Assembly (NCBI RefSeq): GCF_023721835.1
Contig: NZ_JAMKFE010000006.1
Coordinates: 289,184 to 353,183, forward strand
Direction of reading: 5' to 3'
Length of the DNA stretch: 64,000 nucleotides
Origin: Caldimonas mangrovi
GTDB taxonomy: Bacteria; Pseudomonadota; Gammaproteobacteria; Burkholderiales; Burkholderiaceae_C
The notes under the pieces were generated by a model that was not told the DNA's origin, ran no database searches, and saw only the letters and a program-made list of their open reading frames with translations. Position numbers and translations under genes: made by a program. Positions 8,373 through 18,011 of this stretch are shown here, in pieces. Numbering within the stretch: position 1 is the stretch's first letter; each line of letters begins with the position of its first letter.

Positions 8373-11300
8373 TCGCGGCCTTGATCCGATGGTCGGTCGG
8401 CAATCGCGTTCTGGTGCTGCTGGCAACGTTGTTGCTCAGTGCATGGGGCCTGCTGGCGCTGCGCGAGACACCGATCGATGCGCTGCCGGACCTGTCCGAC
8501 GTACAGGTGATCATCCGCACCAGTTACCCGGGCCAGGCACCGCAGATCGTCGAGAACCAAGTGACCTATCCGCTGTCGACGACGATGCTTTCGGTGCCGG
8601 GCGCGAAAACAGTGCGGGCGTACTCGTTCTTCGGCGATTCCTTTGTCTACGTGCTGTTCGAGGACGGCACCGATCTGTACTGGGCCCGCTCCAGAGTGCT
8701 CGAATACCTGAGCCAGGTGCAAGGCCGCCTGCCTGCGGGCGCCCGGCCTGCGCTGGGGCCGGACGCCACCGGCGTCGGCTGGGTGTACCAGTACGCGCTG
8801 GTCGATCGCAGCGGTCGCCACGACATCGCACAACTGCGCGCCTTGCAGGACTGGTTCCTGCGGTTCGAATTAAAGAGCATTCCCGACATTGCCGAAGTGG
8901 CCACCGTGGGCGGCATGGTGAAGCAGTATCAGGTGGTGCTCGATCCCGCCAAGCTGGTGGCCTACGGCATCACCCATGCGCAGGTGCGTGAGGCGCTCAT
9001 GAACGCCAACCAGGAAAGCGGCGGCTCGGTGCTGGAGCTCGCCGAGGCCGAGTACATGGTGCGCTCGAGCGGCTATCTGGCGTCGCTGGAGGATTTCCGC
9101 CAGGTGCCGCTGGCCGTCCGCGCCGGCGTGCCCGTACGCGTCGGTGATGTCGCAGCCGTGCAGGTCGGCCCCGAGATGCGGCGAGGCATCGGCGAGCTCG
9201 ATGGCGAGGGCGAAGCGGTCGGGGGTGTCGTGATCCTGCGCAGCGGCAAGAACGCGCAGCGCGCGATCGGTGCGGTGAAGGCCAGGCTGCAAGAGCTTCA
9301 GCGCAGCTTGCCGCCCGGCGTCGAGATCGTGCCGACCTACGATCGCAGCCAGTTGATCGGCCGAGCCGTCGAGAACCTCGGGTTCAAGTTGCTGGAGGAG
9401 TTCATCGTCGTCGCGCTCGTGTGCGTCGTGTTCCTGTGGCACCTGCGCTCTGCGCTGGTGGCGATCATCTCGCTGCCGCTGGGCGTGCTGGCCGCGTTTG
9501 TCGTGATGCAGCAGCAGGGCATCAACGCGAACATCATGTCGCTCGGCGGCATTGCGATCGCGATCGGCGCAATGGTCGACGCCGCCGTCGTGATGATCGA
9601 GAACGCGCACAAGAAGCTCGAAGCGTGGCAGCGCGCGCACCCCGCACTGCGACTCGAAGGCGAGGCCCGCTGGCGCGTGGTCACCGAGGCCGCGGTCGAA
9701 GTCGGCCCGGCGTTGTTCTTCTCGCTGCTGATCATCACGCTGTCCTTTGTGCCGGTGTTTACGCTGCAGGCGCAGGAAGGGCGCCTGTTCGGACCCTTGG
9801 CCTACACCAAGAGCTATGCGATGGCCGCCGCGGCGGGGCTGTCGGTCACGCTGGTCCCGGTGCTGATGGGCTACTGGATCCGTGGTCGCATCCCCGAGGA
9901 AGAACGCAACCCGGTTACGCGCGGGTTGATCGCCGTTTACCGACCCGCCCTGGAGTGCGTGCTGGCCCGGCCGAAGGCGACGCTTGCGGCGGCTGTGGTG
10001 CTGCTCGCCACCGCGCTGTGGCCGCTCGCCCGGTTGGGCGGCGAGTTCCTGCCACCGCTCGACGAAGGGGACCTGCTCTACATGCCCTCGGCACTGCCCG
10101 GGCTGTCGGCGCAAAAGGCCTCTGAACTGCTCCAGTTGACGGATCGCATGATCCGCACGGTACCCGAAGTGGAGCGGGTGTTCGGCAAGGCCGGACGCGC
10201 CGAGACCGCGACCGATCCTGCACCGCTCGAGATGTTCGAGACGACGGTACGGTTGAAGCCGCGTGATCAGTGGCGCCCCGGCATGACACCCGAGAAGCTG
10301 CTCGAGGAGCTGGATGCCGCCGTCAAGGTGCCGGGCCTGGCGAACATCTGGATCCCGCCGATCCGCAACCGCATCGACATGCTGGCCACAGGCATCAAGA
10401 GTCCTGTCGGCGTCAAGGTGTCCGGTACCGACTTGTCGGCGATCGATCGAGTCGCAGCGGCAGTGGAGCGGGTCGCGAAGGGAGTTTCCGGCGTCAGTTC
10501 GGCGCTGGCCGAACGTCTCGAAGGCGGTCGCTACGTCGACGTGAAGATCGACCGCGCGCAGGCGGGGCGCTACGGACTGAATGTCAATGACGTGCAGGCC
10601 ATCGTGGCCGGTGCCATCGGTGGCGAGACCATCGGCGAAACCGTCGAAGGGCTCGCTCGGTTTCCCATCAACATTCGCTATCCGCGTGAGATGCGAGACA
10701 CGCCCCAGCGCCTGCGCGATCTGCCGGTGCTGACGCCCACGGGGCAGCAGATCACGCTGGGCACCATCTCGCGCGTCGAGCTGGCAGACGGACCGCCCAT
10801 GCTCAAGAGCGAGAACGCGCGCCCCTCGGGCTGGGTGTATGTCGACGTGCGGGGCAGAGACATCGCCTCGGTGGTGCGCGACCTTCGCGAAGCTGTGGCA
10901 CGTGAGGTCAAGATCGAGCCCGGCATGAGCCTGGCGTATTCCGGCCAGTTCGAATATCTCGAGCGCGCCAACGCGCGTCTCAAGGTGGCTGTGCCGGCGA
11001 CGTTGGCGATCATCTTCGTACTGCTGTACCTGACCTTCCGCCGCATCGACGAGGCGTTGCTCATCATGGCGACGCTGCCGTTCGCGCTCGTCGGCGGCGT
11101 CTGGTTCCTCTACCTGATGGGCTACCACCTGTCCGTGGCGACGGGCGTGGGCTTCATCGCACTGGCCGGTGTGGCGGCCGAGTTTGGCGTCGTCATGCTG
11201 CTGTACTTGAAGCAGGCGATGGCAGTGCGGGTCGCGCAGGGTCAGCCGCCCGACACGCGCATGCTGCTCGATGCGATCCGCGACGGTGCGGTGTTGCGCG

Positions 11301-11515
11301 TACGCCCGAAGGCGATGACTGTGGCGGTCATTCTTGCCGGCTTGCTGCCCATCGTCTTGGGAGACGGCACCGGTTCAGAGGTGATGAGCCGTATCGCTGC
11401 ACCGATGCTCGGCGGCATGGTGACGGCGCCGCTGCTGTCGCTGTTCCTGGTACCGGTGGCGTTTTACCTGATGCGCAGGCACCGTGCACTCACTCAGGCA
11501 ACACACGTAGCGTGA
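8369..11515 (+). CDS. cusA: CusA-like Cu(I)/Ag(I) RND efflux pump
   Basis: A 1048-residue heavy-metal RND transporter (HME family), the size of E. coli CusA. It exports Cu(I)/Ag(I) from periplasm and cytoplasm through the CusC duct, using the proton gradient. The metal-path methionines are in place in [14 protein letters not shown] and [13 protein letters not shown], which marks it as monovalent-metal type rather than CzcA. The proton-relay Asp sits in [17 protein letters not shown]. Twelve membrane segments and two large periplasmic loops are expected. The start overlaps the cusB stop. The last 26 bases overlap the convergent catabolic gene on the other strand. Confidence 0.95.
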   Translation: MIAALIRWSVGNRVLVLLATLLLSAWGLLALRETPIDALPDLSDVQVIIRTSYPGQAPQIVENQVTYPLSTTMLSVPGAKTVRAYSFFGDSFVYVLFEDGTDLYWARSRVLEYLSQVQGRLPAGARPALGPDATGVGWVYQYALVDRSGRHDIAQLRALQDWFLRFELKSIPDIAEVATVGGMVKQYQVVLDPAKLVAYGITHAQVREALMNANQESGGSVLELAEAEYMVRSSGYLASLEDFRQVPLAVRAGVPVRVGDVAAVQVGPEMRRGIGELDGEGEAVGGVVILRSGKNAQRAIGAVKARLQELQRSLPPGVEIVPTYDRSQLIGRAVENLGFKLLEEFIVVALVCVVFLWHLRSALVAIISLPLGVLAAFVVMQQQGINANIMSLGGIAIAIGAMVDAAVVMIENAHKKLEAWQRAHPALRLEGEARWRVVTEAAVEVGPALFFSLLIITLSFVPVFTLQAQEGRLFGPLAYTKSYAMAAAAGLSVTLVPVLMGYWIRGRIPEEERNPVTRGLIAVYRPALECVLARPKATLAAAVVLLATALWPLARLGGEFLPPLDEGDLLYMPSALPGLSAQKASELLQLTDRMIRTVPEVERVFGKAGRAETATDPAPLEMFETTVRLKPRDQWRPGMTPEKLLEELDAAVKVPGLANIWIPPIRNRIDMLATGIKSPVGVKVSGTDLSAIDRVAAAVERVAKGVSGVSSALAERLEGGRYVDVKIDRAQAGRYGLNVNDVQAIVAGAIGGETIGETVEGLARFPINIRYPREMRDTPQRLRDLPVLTPTGQQITLGTISRVELADGPPMLKSENARPSGWVYVDVRGRDIASVVRDLREAVAREVKIEPGMSLAYSGQFEYLERANARLKVAVPATLAIIFVLLYLTFRRIDEALLIMATLPFALVGGVWFLYLMGYHLSVATGVGFIALAGVAAEFGVVMLLYLKQAMAVRVAQGQPPDTRMLLDAIRDGAVLRVRPKAMTVAVILAGLLPIVLGDGTGSEVMSRIAAPMLGGMVTAPLLSLFLVPVAFYLMRRHRALTQATHVA

Positions 11516-12401
11516 GCTGATTCGGCAGTGGCAGCGAGCGTCTCAGCACGTCCTGCGCCAGCCACAGCGCCGACCTCGATGCGCGCTGCGCCACCATGGA
11601 CAACGGCATCTGCAGATAGTCGTCGTTGAAGACCTCGAAGCTGTAATCGCCGGCGTAGCCGATCGTTTCGAGTCGCACAACGAGATCCACCAGTCGTTCG
11701 GTGTGCACGCCCTCGCCCGGGAAGACGCGGTAGGTGCGGGCCGTCGCGATGCGCTCCTCGAACGTGCGGGTCTCCTGCCAGAGAAAATCTGACAACTGCA
11801 CGAGAAAGATCTTCTGGGGATCGAGTTCGCCGATGCCATCCAGCGACGTGCCGGCCGCGAAAATGTGGAAGGAATCCAGGCCGATGCCGAGATTCGGGCA
11901 ATCCGCGCGGCGCACGATGTCCCAGGCGGTCGTGTACTCGTTGATCGTGCGCCCCCATGACAGGCCTTCGTAGGCGATGCGGATGCCGTAGGGCAATGCG
12001 AGCATGGCCAGCTTGCGCAGATCTCGCGCCATCTGCTCGACGTCCTGGCTGGCGTGGGCCGACGTGGACGAGCATGCGAGAAGAACATCGCAGCCGAGTG
12101 CTGCGCACATCTGCAGCATGGTCTTTGCGATGTCGAGCTTGTACTGGTGCAGATGCCCGCTCAACCCCTCGAAGTCGCGCAGCACCTGAAAACCGGTGCC
12201 TCGCAGCCCGCTGGCACGGACCTCCTGGATAGCGGCACGCCAGCCGCCCGGGTGCCCCACCAGATCGTTCGCCTTCAGCATCACCTGGTGGAAGCCGGCG
12301 TCCTTCATGGCCGCCAGCTTGGCAGCAAGCGGCCCGGCCAGCGTGATGGTGTCCATGCCAAAGCCTGCCAGCGCTTCCTCGAGGCTGCGTCGATCATTCA
12401 T
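11490..12401 (-). CDS. 3-dehydroshikimate dehydratase-like TIM-barrel protein (QuiC N-half equivalent)
   Basis: A 303-residue sugar-phosphate isomerase/epimerase-fold (AP-endonuclease 2) TIM barrel. It resembles the N-terminal half of QuiC-type enzymes, which dehydrate 3-dehydroshikimate to protocatechuate. The four metal ligands expected for this family are visible: Glu145 (YEGLSWG), Asp176 (LDSFH), Gln202 (VQLSDF) and Glu256 (EVFND). It is the last gene of a minus-strand operon and overlaps the VOC gene before it by 4 nt (ATGA), which suggests translational coupling. Substrate assignment rests on the motifs plus the adjacent shikimate-type dehydrogenase. A myo-inositol or hydroxypyruvate isomerase is less likely in this setting. 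Confidence 0.8.
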   Translation of the reverse strand: MNDRRSLEEALAGFGMDTITLAGPLAAKLAAMKDAGFHQVMLKANDLVGHPGGWRAAIQEVRASGLRGTGFQVLRDFEGLSGHLHQYKLDIAKTMLQMCAALGCDVLLACSSTSAHASQDVEQMARDLRKLAMLALPYGIRIAYEGLSWGRTINEYTTAWDIVRRADCPNLGIGLDSFHIFAAGTSLDGIGELDPQKIFLVQLSDFLWQETRTFEERIATARTYRVFPGEGVHTERLVDLVVRLETIGYAGDYSFEVFNDDYLQMPLSMVAQRASRSALWLAQDVLRRSLPLPNQLTLRVLPE

Positions 12402-13327
12402 GAAGCCGCCTCCCGGGAGAGCTCGCTCAGCACCAGCTCGAACACCACGCTGCCGAGGTAGGTCTTGGTGATCGCGCCGCGGCGCTCGGTGTGGGCTGCA
12501 GCGCTTTCCATGAACTCGATACCGCGTGAGCGCAGTTCCTGCACGGCCGTCACCACGTCGGGCACACCGAGCCCGATGCGATGCAGATGCTCACGCGCGT
12601 CGGCGGCATCGATCGCAGGTTCGACCAGTTGCAGCATGAATTGGTTGTCCGGCTCACGCGACGGCGCGCGCAGCAGGGTGCCCGACGGCATGATGCCGAA
12701 GCGCTGTTGGGCGGGGACCACCGAGGTTCCGAACATTTCCTGGTAGAACTCCACCCAGTCGCCTGTGCGACCCCACCCGATGTACTGCACGACGCCGAAG
12801 AGATGCAGCCCGCTCAGTACGTCGACCTGCGGCTCGCTGGTGGGCACCGGAACGAAGTCGACGTCATAGATCGAGAAGTCGCGGTAACGGTCGACGAAAT
12901 GGACGCGCGAGCCGCCCGCACCGTGTATGGCCGGAATGTTCAGTTCCATCGCATCGGGGTGCGTGGGCACTTCCCAGCCGCCGTGCTCCAGTACGTAGTG
13001 GCGTGCAGCACGCGCGTCGCGCACCCGCACTGCAATCGCACTGATGCTCGGTTGGTCGATGCCGTGGCTCGCGGCCTGCGCATCGCCCGGGTGAGCGTTC
13101 ACGACGATGTTGATGCGGCCCTGCCGATACAGCAAGACCTCTCGCGAACGGTGTCTGGCCGTCAGCCGGAACCCCATCATCTCGAGCACCTGGCCCAAGG
13201 CCTGCGGCTTCTGTGTCGCGTATTCGACGAACTCGACGCCGTCCAGGCCGATCGGGTTGGCTTCGTCGCTGAACGAAGCCTGCCAAGGCTCGCGTGGCAG
13301 TTGAGGGGCAAGCAGGAGATCGCTCAT
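12398..13327 (-). CDS. VOC/HPPD-like protein (QuiC C-half equivalent)
   Basis: A 309-residue vicinal-oxygen-chelate protein with two glyoxalase-like modules, resembling 4-hydroxyphenylpyruvate dioxygenase and the C-terminal half of QuiC. The C-terminal half keeps a likely 2-His/1-Glu metal triad: LSGLHLFG, HLHRIGLG and VVFELVL. It overlaps its neighbours by 4 nt on each side (aroE-like upstream, TIM barrel downstream), so it belongs to the shikimate-type operon. In fused QuiC this half follows the TIM barrel; here it is encoded first. It could support the dehydratase or act as a separate oxygenase. A classical HPPD seems unlikely because no tyrosine pathway genes are near. Confidence 0.75.
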   Translation of the reverse strand: MSDLLLAPQLPREPWQASFSDEANPIGLDGVEFVEYATQKPQALGQVLEMMGFRLTARHRSREVLLYRQGRINIVVNAHPGDAQAASHGIDQPSISAIAVRVRDARAARHYVLEHGGWEVPTHPDAMELNIPAIHGAGGSRVHFVDRYRDFSIYDVDFVPVPTSEPQVDVLSGLHLFGVVQYIGWGRTGDWVEFYQEMFGTSVVPAQQRFGIMPSGTLLRAPSREPDNQFMLQLVEPAIDAADAREHLHRIGLGVPDVVTAVQELRSRGIEFMESAAAHTERRGAITKTYLGSVVFELVLSELSREAAS

Positions 13328-14241
13328 GCGGAGCCTCCATGGGGTTGTGCGCGGAGTTGCGCGACGGCGCGCAGACGGTCGGCCGTCACGCTGGGCAGGC
13401 CGAAGAACTCGAGGTAGGCAGGGATCTGCTCGAACAGCATGTCCGATCCGATCTGGATGCGGCAGCCGCGCGCCTGCGCGGCGGACAGGAAAGCCGTGAT
13501 CTCGGCGCGCATCACCACTTCACCGACGAAGGTCGCCGGCTGCAGGCGTTCCACATCGATCGGCAGGGGATCGCCGGCGGCCATGCCCAGGGGCGTGCCG
13601 TTGACCACCAGGTCGAAGCCGGCCGGGTCGTTGTGGCCGGTGCGGACGGCAAGTGTCGGGTGTCGCGCGAGGAGCCGCTCGGCAAGCGCCTGTGCCGAGG
13701 CAGCCTGAACGTCGTACAGCGCCAGCTCACGTGCGCCCGCGGCCGCAAGCGACGCTGCAATTGCACTGCCGACGCCGCCGCTGCCCACGACCAGCGCGCG
13801 ACTGCCCGCGACCCGGAAACCCTTGCGCAGCAAGCCGCGCACGAAACCCTCACCGTCGAACATGTCCCCCAGCAGGCGGCCGTCGGGCATGCGCTTGACG
13901 GCGTTGCAGGACCCGGCTACCTCGGCCGTCGGCGTCACCTCGTCGAGCAGCGCCAGCGTGCTGACCTTGTGCGGCATCGTGATCAGTGCACCGCGGATGT
14001 TCTCGAGCTGGAACAGGCTGCGCAGCAGCGTCGGGAACGACTCCGGGCGGCAGCCCATCGGCACCACCACCGCATTCAAGCCGATCGACGCGAAGTAGGG
14101 GTTGTAGATGAGCGGAGCCTTGAAGGCATGAGTCGGAAAGCCCAGGTGGGCGATCAGTTCGGTGTCGCCGTCGATGCGGAGACTGCCTGTCGCGAACGGG
14201 CGCGCGTTCATGCAGTACGGCTCCTGGTCCGGGGCGGTCAC
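13324..14241 (-). CDS. Shikimate/quinate dehydrogenase-like (AroE family), probably NAD-dependent
   Basis: A 305-residue AroE-fold protein. Lys92 (ITMPHK), Asn113 (GSCNAV) and Asp129 match the catalytic lysine and substrate-binding Asn/Asp of the family, and GSGGVG (153-158) is the nucleotide loop. The second strand ends LYDVQ, where an Asp (177) usually favours NAD over NADP, as suits a catabolic enzyme. The usual N-terminal Ser-x-Ser substrate motif is replaced (FPTHAFKAPLIYNPYF), so it is probably a specialised paralogue and not the biosynthetic AroE. The start overlaps the dctP stop (ATGA). Likely role: oxidation of imported shikimate or quinate to the dehydro acid. Confidence 0.8.
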   Translation of the reverse strand: MTAPDQEPYCMNARPFATGSLRIDGDTELIAHLGFPTHAFKAPLIYNPYFASIGLNAVVVPMGCRPESFPTLLRSLFQLENIRGALITMPHKVSTLALLDEVTPTAEVAGSCNAVKRMPDGRLLGDMFDGEGFVRGLLRKGFRVAGSRALVVGSGGVGSAIAASLAAAGARELALYDVQAASAQALAERLLARHPTLAVRTGHNDPAGFDLVVNGTPLGMAAGDPLPIDVERLQPATFVGEVVMRAEITAFLSAAQARGCRIQIGSDMLFEQIPAYLEFFGLPSVTADRLRAVAQLRAQPHGGSA

Positions 14242-15236
14242 TTCCTCAGGTTGTCGAGCTCGGCCATCATCGAGCTGACCGTGGCCTCACCGACGCTGAC
14301 GGAGTGCTTCGCGATCACCGGCTTCATGCGTTCCCGCATCTTGGCCACTTCGGCGGGCGGCAGCTCGGTGACCTGCATGCCGTGCTTCTTCAGCGACTCC
14401 AGCGTCGACGTGACCGAGGCTCGCGCCTGCTCGCGCTGATAGCGCGCCGATTCGTCCGCGGCCTCCTGCAGGATCTTCTTCTCGTCGGCCGACAGACCGT
14501 CCCAGAACTTCTTGCCGACGACCACAGATTGCGGGTTGTACTGGTGGTTCGTGAGCACCAGGTGCTGTTGCACCTCATAGAACTTCGCGCCGTTGATCGT
14601 GGCCACCGGGTTCTCCTGCCCATCGACCGCCTTCTGTTCCAGCGCGGCGTACAGTTCGGGAAACGGCAGCGGCGTCGGGTTGGCGCCCAGCGCACTCACC
14701 CAGTCTATGTTGATCGGATTGGGGATCACGCGCAGCTTGAGCCCGGCCAGGTCTTCGACTTTCTGAATCGGACGCTTGCTGTTGGTGATGTTGCGGAAGC
14801 CCAGCTCGTAGTACGCCAAGCCCACGATACCGCGCTCTTCCAGTTTCGCGTGCAGGCCCTTGCCAAAGGACCCGTCAACCACGGTGTCGGCCTCTCGGGA
14901 ATTGGCGAACAGGAACGGAAAGTCGTAGATCGCGAAGTCCTTGACCAGGCTGGCGAATATTCCGGAGTTCATCGAAGCCATCTCGAGCGTGCCGCCCTGC
15001 AGCGCCGAAAGGTTGGCCTGGTCGCTGCCCAGCACCCCACCGGGAAACACGTTGACCCTGAGCTTGCCGCCAGAGCGGGCCTCCACCAGCTCGGCGAACT
15101 TCTCCATGCCCCTCACGATCGGGTGGCCCTTGGCGTTCTGGTTGGCGAACTTGATGGTTTTCGTCTGAGCATGCGCCGAAGCCAGTGCAGCCGCTGCCAC
15201 GGTGACTGCCAGAGCCTTGAGGAAGAGTCGTTTCAT
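14238..15236 (-). CDS. dctP: TRAP transporter substrate-binding protein (DctP family)
   Basis: A 332-residue periplasmic binding protein with a signal peptide ending ASAHAQ (about residue 23). The start at 15236 (MKRLFLK) was chosen because the signal begins there; upstream in-frame codons give a non-signal leader. It has the DctP fold and the conserved substrate-carboxylate Arg region (GLKLRVIPNP). It binds an organic acid, probably shikimate, quinate or dehydroshikimate given the enzyme genes translationally coupled downstream. The gap to the large permease gene is 83 nt, so it is likely cotranscribed. Confidence 0.85.
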   Translation of the reverse strand: MKRLFLKALAVTVAAAALASAHAQTKTIKFANQNAKGHPIVRGMEKFAELVEARSGGKLRVNVFPGGVLGSDQANLSALQGGTLEMASMNSGIFASLVKDFAIYDFPFLFANSREADTVVDGSFGKGLHAKLEERGIVGLAYYELGFRNITNSKRPIQKVEDLAGLKLRVIPNPINIDWVSALGANPTPLPFPELYAALEQKAVDGQENPVATINGAKFYEVQQHLVLTNHQYNPQSVVVGKKFWDGLSADEKKILQEAADESARYQREQARASVTSTLESLKKHGMQVTELPPAEVAKMRERMKPVIAKHSVSVGEATVSSMMAELDNLRK

Positions 15237-15319
15237 TGCATGTCTCCTGTTTGACTTCGGGACGCTGTGATCAGCCGTGCCGGAGGTGGCGTGCCCTTGC
15301 ACCGCCGGCAGCGGAGTCG

Positions 15320-16597
15320 TCAATAGAACCAGCGGGCGGGCGCGATCACCAGGCTGGGGAACAGCACCAGCAGGAACATCACCGCGAACTGCGCCAGCAT
15401 GAAGGGCAAGACGCCCCGGACGACGCGGTCCATGCTGACCTTGCCCACCCCTGCGACGGTGCTCAGCACCGTGCCGACCGGTGGTGTGATCAGGCCGATC
15501 GCGTTGTTGATCATGAACAGCACGCCGAAGTAGACCGGGTCGATGCCGGCCGCTTTCACCAGAGGCATGAACACCGGCGTGAGGATCAGGATGGTCGGCG
15601 TCATGTCCATCGCCGTGCCGACCAGCATCGTGATGACCATCAGCGCGATCAGCAGCAGCGTGGGTCGGTCCAGCAACGGCTGCAGCAGGGCGACCAGTTC
15701 GCCCGGGAGGTTGGCGACGGTGATCATCCAGGCCGATACCATTGCCGCCGCGACCAGGAACATGATCACCGCCGTGGTCTGCGACGCTGCGGCAAAGAGG
15801 TCATAGAGTTGCGAGAGCTTCAGCTCGCGGTAGATCACCGTGGAAACGAACAGCGCGTACACCGCTGCGACGACCGCGGCCTCGGTGGGCGTGAAGACGC
15901 CGAACTTCAGCCCGCCGACGACGATGGCCGGCAGGCCCAGCGCAAATGTCGCATCCTTCAAGGCGACCAGCACCTGGCGGTGGCTGGCACGGGGGGCTGC
16001 CGCGATCTTCTCCTTGCGCACCAGCAGCCACCACGTGAGCCACAGCGCGGCGCCCAGCATCGCGCCGGGGGCGATGCCCGCCATGAACAACTTGGAGATC
16101 GAGACGTTGGCCGCCACGCCGAACACCACGAAGCCGATGCTCGGCGGGATGACCGGCGCAATGATGCTGGCCGACGCCAGGAGGCCCGCGGAACGCGCGC
16201 TGTCGTAGCCGGCGCGCTTCATCATCGGCAGCAGCAGGGCAGCCAGTGCGGCCGCGTCAGCCACTGCCGAGCCTGACAGCGCTGCCATCAGGACCGCGGC
16301 CATGATGCCCACGTAGCCCAGTCCGCCCTTGACGTGCCCGACCAGCGTCATCGCGAAGCCGACGATGCGACGCGACAGCCCGCCGGCGTTCATGATCTCG
16401 CCGGCCAGCATGAAGAAGGGCACAGCCAGCAGCGGGAAGCTGTTGGCACCCTCTACCGCGTTCTGGGCCAGGATCTGCGCGTCGAACATGTCGAGGTGCC
16501 ACATCAGTGCGGCGCCGCAGATCAGCAGCGAAAAGGCGATCGGCACGCCCAGTGCCATGGCGCCGAGCAGCACACCCAGAAAGACGGCAATCGTCAC
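15320..16597 (-). CDS. dctM: TRAP transporter large permease (DctM family)
   Basis: A 425-residue integral membrane protein of the DctM family with about 12 hydrophobic segments, the transport channel of a tripartite ATP-independent periplasmic transporter. Typical family segments include ALSGSAVADAAALAALLLP and GLITPPVGTVLS. It overlaps the small permease by 4 nt. Transport is driven by an ion gradient and depends on the DctP protein encoded just downstream. Confidence 0.92.
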   Translation of the reverse strand: MTIAVFLGVLLGAMALGVPIAFSLLICGAALMWHLDMFDAQILAQNAVEGANSFPLLAVPFFMLAGEIMNAGGLSRRIVGFAMTLVGHVKGGLGYVGIMAAVLMAALSGSAVADAAALAALLLPMMKRAGYDSARSAGLLASASIIAPVIPPSIGFVVFGVAANVSISKLFMAGIAPGAMLGAALWLTWWLLVRKEKIAAAPRASHRQVLVALKDATFALGLPAIVVGGLKFGVFTPTEAAVVAAVYALFVSTVIYRELKLSQLYDLFAAASQTTAVIMFLVAAAMVSAWMITVANLPGELVALLQPLLDRPTLLLIALMVITMLVGTAMDMTPTILILTPVFMPLVKAAGIDPVYFGVLFMINNAIGLITPPVGTVLSTVAGVGKVSMDRVVRGVLPFMLAQFAVMFLLVLFPSLVIAPARWFY

Positions 16598-17178
16598 GAC
16601 TGCTCCTTCGTGGCGTCAGATGCCGACGCCTGCGGGTCGCCGTGCGGCGGACCGCCGGCTTCGGCGGATGCAGCGGGACGGTCGTGGTCCGGTTGCCCGG
16701 TAGCCAGCTTCCATAACTCGTGCACGATGATCAGCGTCGCAAGCAGTGCGAACAGCACACTGCTGCCGTACAAGCCCGCCATCGGGATTTCCATCACCGC
16801 ACTGGAGGTGCGGTAGGTGATGACGGTCTGTTGCCACGCGCCGTGCAACATCAGCCAGCAAACGCCCAACATCAACAGATGCGCCGCGACACGGCACAAC
16901 CTGCGGCCGGCCATCGGGAGCCGGGCGACCAGCGCGTCGGTGCCCAGGTGTGCACGGTCGTGCAACGCCACCACGGCGCCGAGAAAGATCATCCACACGA
17001 ACAGCCAGCGTGACAGTTCTTCGGATGCCGTGATTCCGGAGTTGAAGCCGTAGCGCAGCACCACGTTGCCGAACACCATGACGACCATGAGCGCCAGGCA
17101 GACGACCATCAGGGAAACGAAGAGCCGGCAGACCCGGTCGATGAAGGCTTGAAGCAAGGGCGATCTCCTGTCACCCAT
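16594..17178 (-). CDS. dctQ: TRAP transporter small permease (DctQ family)
   Basis: A 194-residue membrane protein with four predicted helices and the DctQ signature region around ELSRWLFVWMIFLGAVVALHD. It partners DctM. It is the first transporter gene after the TetR regulator gene, with an 82-nt gap that carries a candidate operator (17181-17198). The C-terminal tail beyond about residue 160 is hydrophilic and rich in Ala, Asp and Glu. Confidence 0.88.
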   Translation of the reverse strand: MGDRRSPLLQAFIDRVCRLFVSLMVVCLALMVVMVFGNVVLRYGFNSGITASEELSRWLFVWMIFLGAVVALHDRAHLGTDALVARLPMAGRRLCRVAAHLLMLGVCWLMLHGAWQQTVITYRTSSAVMEIPMAGLYGSSVLFALLATLIIVHELWKLATGQPDHDRPAASAEAGGPPHGDPQASASDATKEQS

Positions 17179-17182
17179 TTTG

Positions 17183-17199
17183 TACGGACTAGTTAGTTT
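17183..17199 (-). promoter_or_regulatory. Candidate TetR operator between tetR and dctQ
   Basis: The word ACTAGTTAGTT (plus strand 17188-17198) lies 10 nt upstream of the dctQ start. A near-identical word, ACTAGTTCGTT (17937-17947), lies at the start of the TetR gene. Both sit in imperfect palindromes centred on ACTAGT, a shape common for TetR-family operators. The match (10 of 11) at both ends of the regulator gene suggests autoregulation plus control of the transporter operon. Confidence 0.5.
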
Positions 17200-17260
17200 T
17201 AAACTGAGGGAAAACCCCGCTGTCGCCGCAGGCCTGCGAACGGCGGTTGCCCGGTGCGGA

Positions 17261-17950
17261 TCAGGTTTTGCGGACGAAGCGGACGATCATCTCCACCACG
17301 TTGTCGCGGCGCTGCGCGACATAAGCGGGTGACTGCATGTCTAGCTTGAAGATGAGCCCGAAGGTGTGCCGGTTCGATACGTTGAAGAAGCTCAGCGCCG
17401 AGATGGAGGCGTGGATGTCCACCGGGTCGAGTCCCTTGCGGAACAGGCCCAGCTTCACGCCGCGCTCGTAGAGGTTGCGAATGGCCGCGATGGCCGGTAC
17501 GTTGAGGTCCTGAATGCGCTGGCTCTGCGCCAGGTACTGCCCACGACTGATGTTCTCGGACATCACCAGTCGGATGTAGTTCTCGTGATGCGCATGGTGG
17601 TCGAAGGTGAAGGCGACCAGCCTGCGCAGTGCCTCTTCAGGTTCGAGGTCCTGAAGGTTCAGTTCTGCCTCGACGTCGCGCACACGGCGATAGGCTTCCT
17701 CCAGCACGGCAAGGTACAGGCCTTCCTTGCTGCCGAAGTAGTAGTAGATCATGCGCTTGCTGGTCTTTGTGACGTTCGCGATCTCGTCGATGCGCGCGCC
17801 CGCCAGACCCTTCTCGCCGAACTCGGCCTCCGCCACCTCCAGGATGTTGGCCTTCGTCCGCTCGGGGTCATTGGTGCGGCCGGTTTCCTTGCGCGGCGGA
17901 GCTGCGCTGCGTGACGTTCGCCTCATGCGCGCATGTACTAGTTCGTTCAT
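17261..17950 (-). CDS. TetR-family regulator of the shikimate-type operon
   Basis: A 229-residue TetR/AcrR-type repressor. The helix-turn-helix lies near residues 40-70 (ARIDEIANVTKTSKRMIYYY). The rest is the helical ligand-binding domain. The start at 17950 is one choice; a second Met eight codons later (17926) would leave the candidate operator just in front of the gene. It is transcribed in the same direction as, and just before, the TRAP operon, so it probably controls it. The ligand is expected to be an aromatic or hydroaromatic acid; this is inference. Confidence 0.85.
   Translation of the reverse strand: MNELVHARMRRTSRSAAPPRKETGRTNDPERTKANILEVAEAEFGEKGLAGARIDEIANVTKTSKRMIYYYFGSKEGLYLAVLEEAYRRVRDVEAELNLQDLEPEEALRRLVAFTFDHHAHHENYIRLVMSENISRGQYLAQSQRIQDLNVPAIAAIRNLYERGVKLGLFRKGLDPVDIHASISALSFFNVSNRHTFGLIFKLDMQSPAYVAQRRDNVVEMIVRFVRKT
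17937..17947 (-). promoter_or_regulatory. Candidate TetR operator at the tetR start
   Basis: ACTAGTTCGTT on the plus strand matches 10 of 11 bases of the word in front of dctQ. It abuts the start codon used here for the TetR gene (17948-17950), so binding would block expression of the regulator. Confidence 0.45.
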
Positions 17951-18011
17951 TGGTCGAGTATAGGTGGGCGGATTCGGCGGCGGCAATCACCGGGCGCCGC
18001 CCTCGTACGTC

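Noticed and set aside
8870..11128. Long open frame (752 codons) antisense to cusA
   Set aside because: Composition is His/Arg/Gln-rich as expected from the complement of a GC-rich gene; cusA on the other strand is a clear full-length family member.
11490..13327. Frameshifted, broken quiC gene
   Set aside because: Domain order is reversed relative to fused QuiC, and each half has its own start with a 4-nt overlap.
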